Assembly: GCF_022348185.1 (NCBI RefSeq)
Contig: NZ_JAKRFD010000017.1
Span: 1-64,000, forward strand
Reading direction: 5' to 3'
DNA: 64,000 nucleotides
Source: Epibacterium sp. Ofav1-8
GTDB taxonomy: Bacteria > Pseudomonadota > Alphaproteobacteria > Rhodobacterales > Rhodobacteraceae
Positions 28,624-37,543 of the stretch are shown in pieces; position 1 is the first letter of the stretch; each line of letters opens with the position of its first letter. The position numbers and the translations under genes were made by a program. The notes under the pieces were generated by a model. It saw only the letters and a list, made by a program, of their open reading frames with translations, had not been told where the DNA came from and made no database searches.

Positions 28624-28724
28624 ATCAGCATGTCAGAGGGCGGCGGCGGCCTCAAAGCCGAAACTGGCGGGAGGTGCGAAATTCTTCTGCGATGCGGCAT
28701 CGCGCGGCCTGTCTGCCGCTTTTT

Positions 28725-29894
28725 TCATCGCTGGGGCCGCTGCGGGTCGAAGATCTGACCATCGAAGAATCGATTGTCCGGGGCCGGATGGGCGCGAGTG
28801 GCGAGATTGGAGCTGTCACGCCCTTCGACTCGCTGCGGATGCTGGGGGAGCTGCGGGCAGAGGTCGCCGAGTGCACCGCGGTAGAGATCGTCGCGGAACA
28901 CGGGCGCGGCGGCGCGCAGGGCGGCGGCGCGGTCCAGGCCGGTGCGTATCGCCAGTTGATGCGCAATCCATTGGGCCTGGCTGGTCCAGGGGTAGCTGGC
29001 GTCTCCGAGGTGGAACCGCAGAAATCCGGGCACGTCGCGTTGCAGACCCTGTGGCGTCACGGTGAGCCCGCCGGAGAGCGCACGGTCGATGATTTCCGGG
29101 GGCAGGCTCAGATAGGGCTCGCGGGCCAGCAGTTCGGCGGCCAGAAGGCGGCTCTCGGCGCTGGCCAGCCATTTGCCCGCCCGCCACACGGCCCGGATCA
29201 GGCGGTGCGCCAGCGGGGCCTCCTGCGTCAGCCAGGGGGTGCGCACGGCCAGCACCTTTTCCGGGGCGAAGGACCAGATTGCCGCGCCGGGCAACAGCAG
29301 CGCCCCGAGGCCGTGCTCCACCACGATCGAGCCCCAGGGTTCGCCCACGCAGAAGGCGTCCACGTCGCCCGCGCGCAGGGCGTCGGCCATCAACGATGGG
29401 GGCACGGTGCGGATGTCGATGCTCTGCGGTGCGGGAAAGCCAAGCGCGCTGAGCCAGTAGTAGAGCAGTTCCGCATGCATGGAGAAGGGGAAGGGGACCG
29501 CGATCCGCAGCCGGTCCGGTGCGGCTTCGATCAGGGCATGGCCCGCCGCCCGCGCATCGGCAAAGGCAAAGTCGTGGCCCTGGTGACGCATCCGGTCGGC
29601 AAGCGCGGCGCTGATGCCGATCACGGTGCCATTGACCGAGAGCACGGACATCACGCTCAGCGGGCCACCGGTATTGCCCAGCCCCATCGCTGCGGCCACC
29701 GGCACCGGGGCGAGCATATGGGCGGCGTCCACCTGGCCAAAGGCCAGCATGTCACGCAAGGAGGACCACGACGGCGCCCGTTTCAGCAGGAGATCCAGGC
29801 CTTCTTCGGCGGCAAAGCCCATTTCCTGGGCGACGATCAACGGGGCGGCGTCGACCAGAGGGATGAATCCCACGGGGATCTGTGCCCGCTTCAT
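28725..29894 (-). CDS. nasS: Nitrate-responsive regulator NasS
   Basis: NasS is a cytoplasmic relative of NrtA that senses nitrate and nitrite and sequesters NasT in their absence. The 389-residue protein resembles NrtA (VGFIPLVDAAPLIVAQEMGFAAEEGLDLLL, AFGQVDAAHMLAP, CVGEPWG) but has no signal peptide, which marks it as a sensor and not a transporter part. ATG 29894 overlaps the nasT stop by four bases; a much longer upstream frame simply runs antisense-like through nasT and is rejected. Confidence 0.92.
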   Translation of the reverse strand: MKRAQIPVGFIPLVDAAPLIVAQEMGFAAEEGLDLLLKRAPSWSSLRDMLAFGQVDAAHMLAPVPVAAAMGLGNTGGPLSVMSVLSVNGTVIGISAALADRMRHQGHDFAFADARAAGHALIEAAPDRLRIAVPFPFSMHAELLYYWLSALGFPAPQSIDIRTVPPSLMADALRAGDVDAFCVGEPWGSIVVEHGLGALLLPGAAIWSFAPEKVLAVRTPWLTQEAPLAHRLIRAVWRAGKWLASAESRLLAAELLAREPYLSLPPEIIDRALSGGLTVTPQGLQRDVPGFLRFHLGDASYPWTSQAQWIAHQLAIRTGLDRAAALRAAAPVFRDDLYRGALGDLCPQLPQHPQRVEGRDSSNLATRAHPAPDNRFFDGQIFDPQRPQR

Positions 29895-30475
29895 GACAGC
29901 AGTTCCGCAGCGGTGACCAGCGCCTGGGCCACGTCGGCCATGCGCTTGTTCTTGTCCATTGCTGTCTTGCGCATCAGGGCATAGGCCTCTTCTTCGGTGA
30001 TGCCGCGGGCCTTCATGATCATACCCTTGGCCCGGTCGATGACCTTGCGTTCTTCGAGGGCGCGCTTGGTTTCGGCCAGTTCGGTGCGCATCCGGTGCAC
30101 CATGTTGAAACGGGCGATGGTGGCATCGAGGATCGGCTTCAGCCGGGCGGGCTGCATGCCGTCGACCACATAGGCCGAGACCCCGGCTTCGATCGCCGCG
30201 GTGGACAGGCCCTCGCCCGATTGATCGACGAACATGGCGACCGGGCGCTCCAGCGGGCCGGAGGCGAGGGTCAGCTCTTCCATCATGTCGCGCGAGGGGT
30301 TTTCGAGGTCGATCAGCACCACATCGGGATTGAGCGACCGGATCTGCCGGGCCAGCCGGGTCGGATCGGCGATCACATGCAGGCGATAGTCCCCGGCCGC
30401 GCGCAGGCTCTCGCTCACCTGGGCGGCGCGATCCGGGTCGGATTCGACGAGTATGACGGAAAGGGGCTCTGCCAT
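29891..30475 (-). CDS. nasT: ANTAR-domain antiterminator NasT
   Basis: NasT binds RNA hairpins in nitrate operon leaders and prevents termination. The 194-residue protein has a response-regulator-like receiver (SVILVESDPDRAAQ, DVVLIDLENPSRD) and a C-terminal ANTAR domain (RALEERKVIDRAKGMIMKARGITEEEAYALMRKTAMDKNKRMADVAQ). I start at ATG 30475, matching the usual length; an in-frame ATG at 30502 would add nine residues with two Cys. Its likely target is the leader before nrtA. A gap of 152 bases precedes it and should hold its promoter. Confidence 0.92.
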   Translation of the reverse strand: MAEPLSVILVESDPDRAAQVSESLRAAGDYRLHVIADPTRLARQIRSLNPDVVLIDLENPSRDMMEELTLASGPLERPVAMFVDQSGEGLSTAAIEAGVSAYVVDGMQPARLKPILDATIARFNMVHRMRTELAETKRALEERKVIDRAKGMIMKARGITEEEAYALMRKTAMDKNKRMADVAQALVTAAELLS

Positions 30476-30627
30476 GGCTCCACATACGCCGCACCGCAGC
30501 ATGCCTGTAAAGCCGATATGACCACCTGCGGCGCTGTGGGGGCGGCGCTTGCCTGTTTTCTGTGCAATGGGCCGCCTGTGGCGCTCTTTTCAGGGCGCGG
30601 GGTCAGTGGTGCCGCCGAGTGGTCAGG

Positions 30628-31917
30628 TCAGTGTCGTGGACTGTAGCTCGATGGGTCCAGCGTTTCGGGGCGGCCGGGCAGGGCGAGCGTGGCCACCTGT
30701 GGCGCGGTGCGTGAAATCACCCGGCCGCGGCGGATCACCGCCAGCCGGGTGGGTTTCAGCCGCAGCGCCTCGATCGGGTCCCTGGCCTGCAACAGCACCA
30801 TGTCGGCGTGGTTGCCGGGCGCGATGCCGTAGCCGTCCAGCCCGAGGATGCGGGCGGGGATCTCGGTCACCGCATCAAAGCACCAGCGCATGTCCGCCCG
30901 CGACGACAGCTGCCCCACATGCAGGCCCATCGCCGCCACGTCGAGCATGTCCGCCGCGCCCAGCGAATACCACGGATCCATCACGCAATCGGCGCCAAAG
31001 GCCACCGGGATGCCCGCATCGCGCAGCTCTCGTACCCGGGTCAGCCCGCGCCGTTTGGGGTAGCTGTCATGGCGCCCCTGCAACATGATGTTGATGAGCG
31101 GGTTGGCGATCGCCTGCACCCCGGCCTCCTGCATCAGGGGGATGAGCTTGGACACAAAATAATTGTCCATCGAATGCATCGAGGTCAGGTGAGAGCCCGC
31201 CACCCGATCCTGGAGGCCGAGCCGCTGGGTCTCGAAGGCGAGGGTCTCGATATGGCGCGACATCGGGTCGTCGCTCTCGTCGCAGTGCATGTCGACGCGC
31301 AGTCCTCGCTCCGCCGCCACCTCGCAGAGCCAGGTGACCGAGCGCGCGCCTTCCTGCATGGTGCGTTCGAAATGCGGGATGCCGCCCACGACGTCCACCC
31401 CCATATCAAGCGCCCGCAAGAGGGTGTCGGTGGCACCCGGGGCGCGGAACACACCGTCCTGCGGAAAGGCGACCAGTTGCAGGTCGAGGTAGTCGCGGAC
31501 CCGGTCGCGAACCTCCAGCAGCGCCTGCACGGTCTTGAGGTCGGCGTCGCTCACATCCACATGGCTGCGCACGGCCAACAGGCCCTGGCTGACCGCGAGA
31601 TCGCAGTACCGCAGCGCCCGCTCGATGATCTCCTCCACGCTTTGCAGGGGTTTCAGCTCGCCCCAGAGGGCGATGCCCTCCAGCAGGGTGCCGGAGGTGT
31701 TCATGCGAGGGCGTCCCAGCGACAGGGTGGCGTCGAGGTGGAAATGCGCATCCACAAAGGGGGGCGAAACCAGCAGCCCGCCGGCATCGATGACCTGGCC
31801 TGCCGGGGCGCTGATCCCCGGTTCGACCGCCGCGATGCGGCCCTTGTGGCAGGCGATGTCGACGCCCGCGCGCCCGTCGGGCAGCGTGGCGTTGGTGACG
31901 ATCAGATCATAACTCAT
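30628..31917 (-). CDS. Cytosine-deaminase-like amidohydrolase
   Basis: This 429-residue enzyme aligns well with E. coli cytosine deaminase CodA: metal ligands in DAHFHLD, HCDE (catalytic Glu), GSHLTSMHS (metal His) and FGADC (metal Asp), substrate Gln in VAFPQDG, and PLINIMLQGRHDSYPKRRG. The motif FGHDDVFDPWY of CodA reads FGADCVMDPWY here, so the residue after the metal Asp is Cys instead of Asp. That position shapes the base-binding pocket, so the substrate may be a different cyclic amidine. It is on the same strand as the sugar ABC genes, 105 bases after the ATPase gene. Start at ATG 31917 after GGGAG. Confidence 0.85.
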   Translation of the reverse strand: MSYDLIVTNATLPDGRAGVDIACHKGRIAAVEPGISAPAGQVIDAGGLLVSPPFVDAHFHLDATLSLGRPRMNTSGTLLEGIALWGELKPLQSVEEIIERALRYCDLAVSQGLLAVRSHVDVSDADLKTVQALLEVRDRVRDYLDLQLVAFPQDGVFRAPGATDTLLRALDMGVDVVGGIPHFERTMQEGARSVTWLCEVAAERGLRVDMHCDESDDPMSRHIETLAFETQRLGLQDRVAGSHLTSMHSMDNYFVSKLIPLMQEAGVQAIANPLINIMLQGRHDSYPKRRGLTRVRELRDAGIPVAFGADCVMDPWYSLGAADMLDVAAMGLHVGQLSSRADMRWCFDAVTEIPARILGLDGYGIAPGNHADMVLLQARDPIEALRLKPTRLAVIRRGRVISRTAPQVATLALPGRPETLDPSSYSPRH

Positions 31918-32022
31918 GCGAGCGGCTCCCGGTGGCGTTTGCCCGCCCATTCGACAGCCCCGCGCGGCGGGGATCAAGCGCAATCGCCCCGCCCGCCTGC
32001 CGCAATCCGGCGGGGCAGGGGA

Positions 32023-33138
32023 TCAGGCCCCGGGGATACGGGTTTCGCTTTGGGGATCGAAGGCCACCGCCTTTTCCATGTTCACGGCAAAGTCGAACAT
32101 GTCTCCGGCCGTGGCCTCGGCGTCCGCGCGCAGGCGGGCGATCACGTCGCGCCCGCCAAGCGTGGTGGTGACAAAGGTGTCGGAACCGGCGGCCTCGGTC
32201 ACCTCGATGCGGCTGCGCAGCGGGACGATATTGGCGGATTTGCGATCCGCCCCATCCGGGTCGGTCAGCGCCTCGGGGCGCAGGCCCAGCAGAATCTCGC
32301 GACCCTCCCATGCGGTCAGGGTCTGCTGGCTGAACGGCAGCTCCGTCTGCGCCCCGTCGGAGGTGGTCACCTGCGCCATTGCGCGGCCATCGCGCACCAC
32401 CACGCGGGCGGGCAGAATGTTCATCGCCGGGCTGCCCATGAAGGTGGCGACAAAGACATTGGCGGGGGTGTCGTAGATCTCCTTCGGGGTGCCCAGCTGC
32501 TGCACATGGCCCTCATACATCACCGCGATGCGGGTGGAGAGGGTGAGCGCCTCGATCTGGTCATGGGTGACATAGACCATGGTGGTCTTCAGCTTTTCGT
32601 GCAGTTTCTTGATCTCGGTGCGCATGTCGACGCGCAGCTTGGCGTCGAGGTTGGACAGCGGTTCGTCAAAGAGGAACACATCCGGGTTGCGCACCAGGGC
32701 CCGGCCCATGGCCACCCTCTGGCGCTGGCCGCCGGAGAGCTGTCCGGGCTTGCGTTCCAGCAGGGTTTCGATCTGCAGCAGCTTTGCCACATCCGCCAGC
32801 GCCGCAGCGCGCTCGGCCCGGGGAACGCCGTGCATTTCCAGACCGAAGGTGATGTTCTGGCCCACCGTCATGTTCGGATAGAGCGCGTAGCTCTGGAACA
32901 CCATGGCGATGTTGCGCTGTGCGGGATGCACCCCGTTCATCACCCGCCCGTTGATCGAGATGTCGCCGCTGGAGATCTCCTCCAGCCCGGCGATCATGTT
33001 CAGCAGGGTGGATTTGCCGCAGCCGGAGGGGCCGACCAGGACGAGGAATTCGCCTTCTTCAACCGCGATGTCGACGCGGTGCAGCACCTCGGTGCTGCCA
33101 TAGGATTTGGTGACATTGGAGATTTCGAGAAAACCCAT
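32023..33138 (-). CDS. Sugar ABC transporter ATPase (UgpC/MalK type)
   Basis: The 371-residue protein has an ABC ATPase domain with Walker A GPSGCGKST, Q-loop FQSYALYP, signature LSGGQRQR and Walker B VFLFDEPLSNLD. A C-terminal OB-like regulatory domain follows (about 240-371), as in MalK and UgpC. It energises the CUT1 transporter formed with the two permeases and the binding protein encoded just upstream. It begins four bases after the second permease gene. Confidence 0.93.
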   Translation of the reverse strand: MGFLEISNVTKSYGSTEVLHRVDIAVEEGEFLVLVGPSGCGKSTLLNMIAGLEEISSGDISINGRVMNGVHPAQRNIAMVFQSYALYPNMTVGQNITFGLEMHGVPRAERAAALADVAKLLQIETLLERKPGQLSGGQRQRVAMGRALVRNPDVFLFDEPLSNLDAKLRVDMRTEIKKLHEKLKTTMVYVTHDQIEALTLSTRIAVMYEGHVQQLGTPKEIYDTPANVFVATFMGSPAMNILPARVVVRDGRAMAQVTTSDGAQTELPFSQQTLTAWEGREILLGLRPEALTDPDGADRKSANIVPLRSRIEVTEAAGSDTFVTTTLGGRDVIARLRADAEATAGDMFDFAVNMEKAVAFDPQSETRIPGA

Positions 33139-33142
33139 GAAT

Positions 33143-34021
33143 TCAGCCTTTCACGGAGCCCGCCATCAAGCCGCGCACAAAAAAGCGCCCGGCGACGACA
33201 TAGACCAGAAGAGTGGGAAGCGCGGCGAGAATGGCGCCGGCGAAATGGACGTTGTATTCCTTCACCCCGGTGGAGGATTGCACCAGGTTGTTCAGCGCCA
33301 CGGTCATCGGCTGGGCGGTGCCGCCGAAGGACGCGCCAAACAGGAAATCGTTCCAGATGTTGGTGAACTGCCAGATCACCGAAACCACGGTGATCGGCCC
33401 CGACACCGGCAGCAGGATGCGCCAGAAGATGCGGAAGAACCCGGCGCCGTCGATCATCGCGGCGCGGATCAGCTCGGTCGGGAAGGCGGCGTAGTAGTTG
33501 CGGTAATAGAGCGTGGTGAACCCGACGCCATAGACCACATGCACCAGCACCAGTCCGGGGATGGATCCCGCCAGCCCCAGCTTGCCCAGCACCGTGGCCA
33601 TCGGGATCAGCACGATCTGGAACGGGATGAAGCAGGAAAACATCATCAGGCCAAACAGGATGGTATCGCCGCGAAACCGCCATTTGGTCAGCACATAGCC
33701 ATTGAGCGCCCCCAGCACGGTGGAGATCGCCACCGCCGGAACCACCATCAGGATCGAGTTGAGGAAATAGGGGCGCAGGCCCGTAGGCTCGATGCCGATC
33801 TGGGCGCTGGACCAGGCGGTGAGCCATGGCGTGATCGTCCAGTCCCGCGGCAGCGCCAGCATATTGCCGCCGGTGATTTCCGACAGTGGTTTCAGCGAAT
33901 TGGCCAGCATCACGAAGAACGGCAAAAGGTAGAACAGGGCAAACAGCAACAGCACCAGATAGATCAGTACCCGGTTGGCCCGGGAGGTGCGCAGGGTGCT
34001 GTCCTGGGTGACATGGGACAT
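33143..34021 (-). CDS. Sugar ABC transporter permease (MalG type)
   Basis: The 292-residue inner membrane protein has six hydrophobic helices and the EAA motif region typical of the MalG half of CUT1 importers (AAFPTELIRAAMIDGAGFFRIFWRILLPVSGP). The ATG overlaps the stop of the other permease gene by one base. The substrate cannot be read from it; the AGE-family isomerase across the regulator suggests a hexose such as mannose or glucose. Confidence 0.92.
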   Translation of the reverse strand: MSHVTQDSTLRTSRANRVLIYLVLLLFALFYLLPFFVMLANSLKPLSEITGGNMLALPRDWTITPWLTAWSSAQIGIEPTGLRPYFLNSILMVVPAVAISTVLGALNGYVLTKWRFRGDTILFGLMMFSCFIPFQIVLIPMATVLGKLGLAGSIPGLVLVHVVYGVGFTTLYYRNYYAAFPTELIRAAMIDGAGFFRIFWRILLPVSGPITVVSVIWQFTNIWNDFLFGASFGGTAQPMTVALNNLVQSSTGVKEYNVHFAGAILAALPTLLVYVVAGRFFVRGLMAGSVKG

Positions 34022-34917
34022 CAGCGCTTCTCCTTCAGTTCGGCATAGAGATAGGGGGTCATGATCGCGGCGATGGTCATCAGCATGATGACCGCGCTGG
34101 CGGCGCCGACGCCCATCTGGTTGCGGGTGAAGGTGTAGGAATACATGAAGGTGGCGGGCAGCTCGGTGGCGCGCCCCGGCCCGCCGCCGGTGAGGGCGAT
34201 CACCAGATCATAGGATTTCACCGCGAGGTGAGACAGGATCACGAAGGCCGACAGGAAGGCCGGGCGCAGCATCGGGATGACGATGCGCCGGTAGAGGTTC
34301 CAGTTCGACGCGCCGTCAATCTGCGCCGCCTTCAGGATCTCGTTGTCGATGCCGCGCAGACCGGCGAGGAACATCGCCATCACAAAGCCCGAGGTCTGCC
34401 AGACCGCCGCGATCACGATGGTATAGATCGCCATGTCGCGATCCTTGATCCAGCCGAACTCGAAACTCTCCCAGCCCCAGAGATGCATGGTGTTCTCCAG
34501 CCCGATGCCGGGATCCATGAACCATTTCCAGGCGGTGCCGGTGACGATGAAGCTGAGCGCCATCGGGTAGAGGTAGATCGGCCGCAGCAGGCCCTCGCCG
34601 CGGATCTTCTGGTCGAGAAAGATCGCCAGCGCCAGGCCGATGGCAATGCAGAGGCTGATGTAGAGCAGGGCAAACACCGCCAGATTGCCCACCGCCGTCC
34701 ACCAGGCCGACAGGCCCCAGAGCTTTTGATAGTTCTCCAGCCCGATCAGGTCGTATTTCGGCAGCATGCGCGAATTGGTGAAGCTCAGATAGACCGTGTA
34801 GAGGATGAAGCCGTAGACGAAGGCCAGCATCATCGCGATGGTCGGTGACAGCACCAGTTTTGGAATCCAGGCCTGAAGCCGGCTGCGCAGGTCGGGTGCA
34901 GGTGTTCGGGCGGGCAT
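34021..34917 (-). CDS. Sugar ABC transporter permease (MalF type)
   Basis: The 298-residue inner membrane protein has six helices and the EAA loop (EILKAAQIDGASNWNLYRRIVIPMLRPAFLS) of MalF-like CUT1 permeases. I start at ATG 34917, which follows AGAGGAG; a longer in-frame start 60 bases upstream lacks a ribosome site and adds a non-homologous leader. It pairs with the MalG-type permease downstream. Confidence 0.92.
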   Translation of the reverse strand: MPARTPAPDLRSRLQAWIPKLVLSPTIAMMLAFVYGFILYTVYLSFTNSRMLPKYDLIGLENYQKLWGLSAWWTAVGNLAVFALLYISLCIAIGLALAIFLDQKIRGEGLLRPIYLYPMALSFIVTGTAWKWFMDPGIGLENTMHLWGWESFEFGWIKDRDMAIYTIVIAAVWQTSGFVMAMFLAGLRGIDNEILKAAQIDGASNWNLYRRIVIPMLRPAFLSAFVILSHLAVKSYDLVIALTGGGPGRATELPATFMYSYTFTRNQMGVGAASAVIMLMTIAAIMTPYLYAELKEKR

Positions 34918-34999
34918 CTCCGCTCCTCTGTTGGCTGGGGGCTGTGATCGGGAACAGGGGCGACCGGCCGAGGGCAAATCCCGGCCAGCCGCGTGGGGT

Positions 35000-35016
35000 G
35001 GCGGTCGGGGACCGCC
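35000..35016 (-). repeat. Hairpin between binding-protein gene and permease gene
   Basis: A perfect 7-bp stem GGCGGTC/GACCGCC with a three-base loop lies 21 bases after the binding-protein stop. There is no T run. It probably stabilises the upstream message or reduces read-through into the permease genes. Confidence 0.5.
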
Positions 35017-35036
35017 TCCGGGGGAGATCTCTGCGC

Positions 35037-36272
35037 CTATTGGGCGAATTCGACCGCGTTCACCAGTTCCTCGGCGGCGGTGGCGGCGTCATATTCGCCG
35101 TTGAAATGCGCGGTCACCACGTCGTAGATCGCGTTTTTCACCGAGGCCGGCACCGAATGGCCATGCGCCATGGAGCCGAACAACCGGCCATTGCTGCCCG
35201 CCTCGGCCAGATCCGCCATGCCTTTCTTGCCGCAGCCGTCGAAGGCGTCATTGGGCACGTCGGTGCGCGCCGGCACCGAGCCTTTGACCACGTTGAAGGC
35301 GGATTGGAACGCCGGGTCCATCACTGCTTTGGCCATGGCCAGCTGTGCGGCGTCGCCGTCGGCCACGTCGAACATCACGAACTGGTCGGAGTTGAAGGTC
35401 ACCGCGCCCTGGGTGCCGGGAAAGCGGATGCAGACAAAATCCTCGCCCGGGGTCATGTCGGCGCGCAGGAACTCGCCCTTGGCCCAATCCCCCATCATCT
35501 GCATGCCCGCCTCGCCATTGATCACCATGGAGGAGGCCAGGTTCCAGTCCCGCCCGGAGAAATTGTCATCGACGTAGCTGCGCAGTTTGGCCATGCGCTC
35601 GAAGGCCTCGACCATCGTGTCGCCCCCCAGCGCATCGGGGTCGAGGTCGATCATCGAAGCGGTGTAGAAGTCATCGCCCAGGCTCAGAACCACCGCGTCA
35701 AAGATGGTGGCGTCCTGCCAGGCCTGGCCGCCATGGGCCAGCGGGGTGATGCCGTTCGCCTTCATCGCATCGAGCACGGCGATCAGCTCTTCCCAGCTTT
35801 GGGGTGCGTCGAGGCCGGTGGCGTCCAGCGCCGATTTGCTGATCCAGACCCAGTTGGTGGAATGCACGTTCACCGGCGCGGCGATCCAGTTGCCATCGTC
35901 CTTGGAGAAATACTGCAACGCCTCGGGCACCACCTTGTCCCAGCCTTCGGCCTCGGCCACCTCATTGAGATTGCCCAGAACGTCCTCGGCGGCCCAGTCC
36001 TTGATGTCAAAGCCCAGCATCTGCACCGCGGTGGGCGCGTCCCCGGCGGTGACCCTCGCGCGCAGCGTGGTCATCGCCGCCTCGCCACCGCCGCCCGCAA
36101 CCGGCATGTCGACCCAGCCGATGCCCTGGCCCTGCAAATCGTCCTTCAGCACGTTGAGCGCCGCCGCTTCGCCACCGGCAGTCCACCAGTGCAGCACTTC
36201 GACGTCCTCTGCCGCCGCGACAGAGGCCACAAGGGCCAGGCCCGCAACACCCGAATAGAGGTTCTTCAGCAT
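35037..36272 (-). CDS. Sugar ABC transporter substrate-binding protein (CUT1)
   Basis: The 411-residue periplasmic protein opens with a Sec signal peptide (about residues 1-21, cut near VAAAED) followed by [16 protein letters not shown], the standard start of family 1 solute-binding proteins for glucose/mannose-like sugars. WWTAGGE and the later [17 protein letters not shown] segment resemble glucose-binding GtsA-type proteins. It is the first gene of a four-gene transporter operon, divergent from a LacI regulator, with two LacI-type operators in between. Confidence 0.9.
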   Translation of the reverse strand: MLKNLYSGVAGLALVASVAAAEDVEVLHWWTAGGEAAALNVLKDDLQGQGIGWVDMPVAGGGGEAAMTTLRARVTAGDAPTAVQMLGFDIKDWAAEDVLGNLNEVAEAEGWDKVVPEALQYFSKDDGNWIAAPVNVHSTNWVWISKSALDATGLDAPQSWEELIAVLDAMKANGITPLAHGGQAWQDATIFDAVVLSLGDDFYTASMIDLDPDALGGDTMVEAFERMAKLRSYVDDNFSGRDWNLASSMVINGEAGMQMMGDWAKGEFLRADMTPGEDFVCIRFPGTQGAVTFNSDQFVMFDVADGDAAQLAMAKAVMDPAFQSAFNVVKGSVPARTDVPNDAFDGCGKKGMADLAEAGSNGRLFGSMAHGHSVPASVKNAIYDVVTAHFNGEYDAATAAEELVNAVEFAQ

Positions 36273-36305
36273 GGTTTTCTCCTCCCTGAGATCTATGCTT
36301 TGCGT

Positions 36306-36319
36306 TTATAACGTTTTAA
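36306..36319. promoter_or_regulatory. LacI-type operator 1
   Basis: TTATAACGTTTTAA is a near-palindrome centred on CG, 34 bases from the binding-protein start codon. The same core appears in reverse orientation at 36437-36450. Such CG-centred sites are typical for LacI-family repressors, and the adjacent gene encodes one. Confidence 0.65.
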
Positions 36320-36436
36320 ATATGTCTGTGAGTCAATCGTGAATTTTTGATTATCCTGTATAGGATCAGCATGTAGTGGCGATAAATCAATGGGATAAGG
36401 AACGTATCTGGGATGGCCCGCCATTTGCGTTGCTTG

Positions 36437-36450
36437 TGAAAACGTTATAA
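36437..36450. promoter_or_regulatory. LacI-type operator 2
   Basis: TGAAAACGTTATAA, centred on CG, is the inverse of operator 1 apart from one end base. It lies 36 bases before the LacI gene, so the repressor can control both itself and the divergent transporter operon. Confidence 0.65.
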
Positions 36451-36485
36451 ATTACCATTCTCGCATCCACACAAGGACCCAGCCG

Positions 36486-37514
36486 GTGCCGAATCGCACG
36501 TCAGATCAGAAGCCAACCCAGAAGATGATCGCCGACCGGGCGGGCATTTCCGTTGGCGCGGTGTCGCGGGCGCTGGCCAATGACCCCAAGATCGCCGCGG
36601 ACACGCGCCGCATGGTGCAGGCGCTGGCGACCGAGATGGGGTATTCGCCGGACCGCGCAGCGCAACGCCTGCGCACCGGGCGCACCCAGGTCATCAACCT
36701 GATCCTGCCGCCGCATGAGGAGATCTTCGGCTTTGGCACCTCGCTGATCCGCGGGATCACGCGGGGGCTGGAGGGATCGTCCTTCCATCTGGTGGTGATG
36801 CCGGACTTTGACGCGGATGCTGCGGGCGAGGACACCCTGCGCCGGATCGTGCGCAACCGGCTGTCGGATGGGGTGCTGTTTTCGCGCACCGAACCCGATG
36901 ACACCCGGGTGCGGTTTCTGGCAGAGGCCGGGTTTCCCTTTGTCTCGCATGGGCGCACAGAGCTGTCGACGCCGCATCCCTATGTCGACTACGACAATTA
37001 TGGCTTTGCCTATGAGGCGGCGCGGCGGTTGATCGCGCGGGGCGCGCGTAGCCTGTCGATCCTGCTGCCGCCGCCGAACCTGAGCTTTCGCCAGCATTTG
37101 CTGCATGGTTTTATGACCGCGGTGCGCGAAAGCGGTGTGCGGCACGAAATCTTTGAGGGCGCGGATCTCGACAGCACGCCGGAACAGGTGCGGGCCGCGG
37201 TGGAGGCCCGGTATCGCGCCCCGGACGCGCCGGAGGGCCTGATCCTGCCCGGTGAAGTATCGGGGCTGGCGGCGCTGGCGGCGGTACAGGACATCGGCCT
37301 GGTGCCGGATCGCGACGTCAGGCTGGTGGTCAAGCAGACAACGGGCCTGTTTGATCTGGTGCGCCCCCGCGTCGACAGCATTTTTGAAGACCTGCCCGAG
37401 GCGGGTGTCCAGATGGCGCAGCTGCTGCTGCGCCGGATTGCGGGCGAGGCGCCGGAGGCCCTGCAATATCTGCAACCGATCAGCGCGCCGGTTGCCTCCG
37501 GCCCGGACCGCTGA
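36486..37514 (+). CDS. LacI-family transcriptional regulator of the CUT1 sugar locus
   Basis: The 342-residue protein has an N-terminal LacI helix-turn-helix (KMIADRAGISVGAVSRALAND, with the hinge helix PDRAAQRLRTGRT) and a periplasmic-binding-protein-like sensor domain. It starts at GTG eight bases after AAGGA. Divergent from the sugar transporter and 29 bases upstream of the AGE-family isomerase, it probably represses both until the sugar binds. Confidence 0.92.
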   Translation: MPNRTSDQKPTQKMIADRAGISVGAVSRALANDPKIAADTRRMVQALATEMGYSPDRAAQRLRTGRTQVINLILPPHEEIFGFGTSLIRGITRGLEGSSFHLVVMPDFDADAAGEDTLRRIVRNRLSDGVLFSRTEPDDTRVRFLAEAGFPFVSHGRTELSTPHPYVDYDNYGFAYEAARRLIARGARSLSILLPPPNLSFRQHLLHGFMTAVRESGVRHEIFEGADLDSTPEQVRAAVEARYRAPDAPEGLILPGEVSGLAALAAVQDIGLVPDRDVRLVVKQTTGLFDLVRPRVDSIFEDLPEAGVQMAQLLLRRIAGEAPEALQYLQPISAPVASGPDR

Positions 37515-37543
37515 GCCGCGGCACAACAACAAAGGTCACACCC

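Noticed and set aside
30808-33366. An 852-codon open frame on the plus strand
   Set aside because: It runs antisense through two well-supported genes (the deaminase and the sugar ATPase) and has no domain; an effect of GC-rich codon bias.
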